Source of the DNA: CAYQUC01 sp964420605
Lineage (GTDB): Bacteria > Pseudomonadota > Gammaproteobacteria > UBA6429 > Thiohalophilaceae
NCBI GenBank assembly: GCA_964420605.1
Contig: CAYQUC010000157.1
Span: forward strand, 1 to 5,639
DNA: 5,639 bases
Direction of reading: 5' to 3'
Of this stretch, positions 5,454 to 5,639 are shown piece by piece. Below the pieces are notes generated by a model. The model saw nothing but the letters and a program-made list of their open reading frames with translations, made no database searches and was not told where the DNA came from. Every line of letters begins with the position of its first letter. Position 1 is the first letter of the stretch. A program made the position numbers and the translations under genes.

Positions 5454-5478
5454 CCTGATTTTCAGAATGAAAATCAGG
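5454..5478 (-). other. Perfect 10-bp hairpin between tRNA-His and the DUF1538 genes
   Basis: CCTGATTTTC and GAAAATCAGG form an uninterrupted 10-bp stem with a 5-base loop. It starts 8 bp after the tRNA-His CCA and ends 10 bp before the Shine-Dalgarno of the first DUF1538 gene. What follows on the minus strand (ACTTTAAG) is not a proper U-tract, so an attenuator, a 5'-end stabiliser or an RNase processing signal fits better than a full terminator. Confidence 0.6.
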
Positions 5479-5486
5479 TGATAAGA

Positions 5487-5563
5487 TGGGGTGAACGAAG
5501 GGGCTCGAACCCTCGACGACCGGAATCACAATCCGGGGCTCTACCTACTGAGCTACGCTCACC
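5487..5563 (-). tRNA. tRNA-His, anticodon GTG
   Basis: The gene is 77 nt including an encoded CCA (5487-5489) and the extra 5' G (G-1 at 5563, facing C73 at 5490), the identity element of tRNA-His. The acceptor GTGAGCG pairs with CGTTCAC with one G:U. The D-arm AGCTCAGTAGGTAGAGC, the anticodon stem CCGGA/TCCGG with loop TTGTGAT, and the T-arm GAGGGTTCGAGCCCC are intact. tRNA-Arg lies 21 bp upstream, so the two are presumably cut from one precursor. The DUF1538 genes follow 53 bp downstream. Confidence 0.97.
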
Positions 5564-5584
5564 ATAAAACTTTAATGATTAACC

Positions 5585-5639
5585 TGGTGCGCCTGACAGG
5601 ACTCGAACCTGTTACCCTCGGCTTAGAAGGCCGATGCTC
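5585..5639 (-). tRNA. tRNA-Arg, anticodon TCT (5' end beyond the window)
   Basis: The visible 55 nt run from the D-arm/anticodon-stem junction to the encoded CCA (5585-5587). The anticodon stem TCGGC/GCCGA encloses CTTCTAA, giving TCT, which reads AGA and AGG. The T-arm ACAGGTTCGAGTCCTGT is intact, and the acceptor 3' strand reads CAGGCGC followed by the discriminator A. The 5' acceptor strand and most of the D-arm lie outside the window. Confidence 0.93.

Noticed and set aside
2993..5563. Genomic island with attachment sites in the tRNA genes
   Set aside because: No duplicated tRNA 3' end, integrase or mobile gene was seen. The inserted genes form a functional module without island hallmarks.

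Overview
The window looks like a chromosomal segment of an AT-rich gammaproteobacterium. ClpX, ClpP and trigger factor all read as close relatives of the E. coli proteins, in the usual tig-clpP-clpX order, and the tRNAs have encoded CCA ends. The exact taxon cannot be read from the sequence. Every gene I can support is on the minus strand, so transcription runs from high to low coordinates.

Layout in the direction of transcription: a 5'-truncated tRNA-Arg(TCT) and a complete tRNA-His(GTG); four protein genes packed tightly (two DUF1538 membrane proteins, a small P-II-like protein, a two-CBS-domain protein); tRNA-Lys(CTT); tRNA-Leu(TAG) with its own good sigma70-like promoter; trigger factor (tig); the ClpP peptidase (clpP, TTG start); and the first 104 codons of the ClpX unfoldase (clpX, cut by the window edge). 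The longest non-coding stretch is the 262 bp between tig and clpP. It contains nested inverted repeats but no promoter I trust.

The right half holds the less familiar biology. The two DUF1538 genes are 1 bp apart and share the motifs GFSTTIAEP and YDSGGVTTST, so they probably form one heteromeric membrane transporter. From memory and unverified, a DUF1538 pair (UmpA/UmpB) from a Halomonas was reported as a two-component Na+(Li+,K+)/H+ antiporter. The next two genes, overlapping each other by 4 bp, encode two classes of nucleotide-sensing protein (P-II-like and CBS). The inferred picture is a cation/H+ antiporter with two soluble regulatory subunits that sense nucleotides.

This four-gene module lies between tRNA-His and tRNA-Lys with no convincing promoter at its start and none before tRNA-Lys. 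It may be part of a mixed tRNA-mRNA transcript whose mRNA ends are made by tRNA processing. The left half is the housekeeping folding and proteolysis block: trigger factor on nascent chains, then the ClpXP protease.
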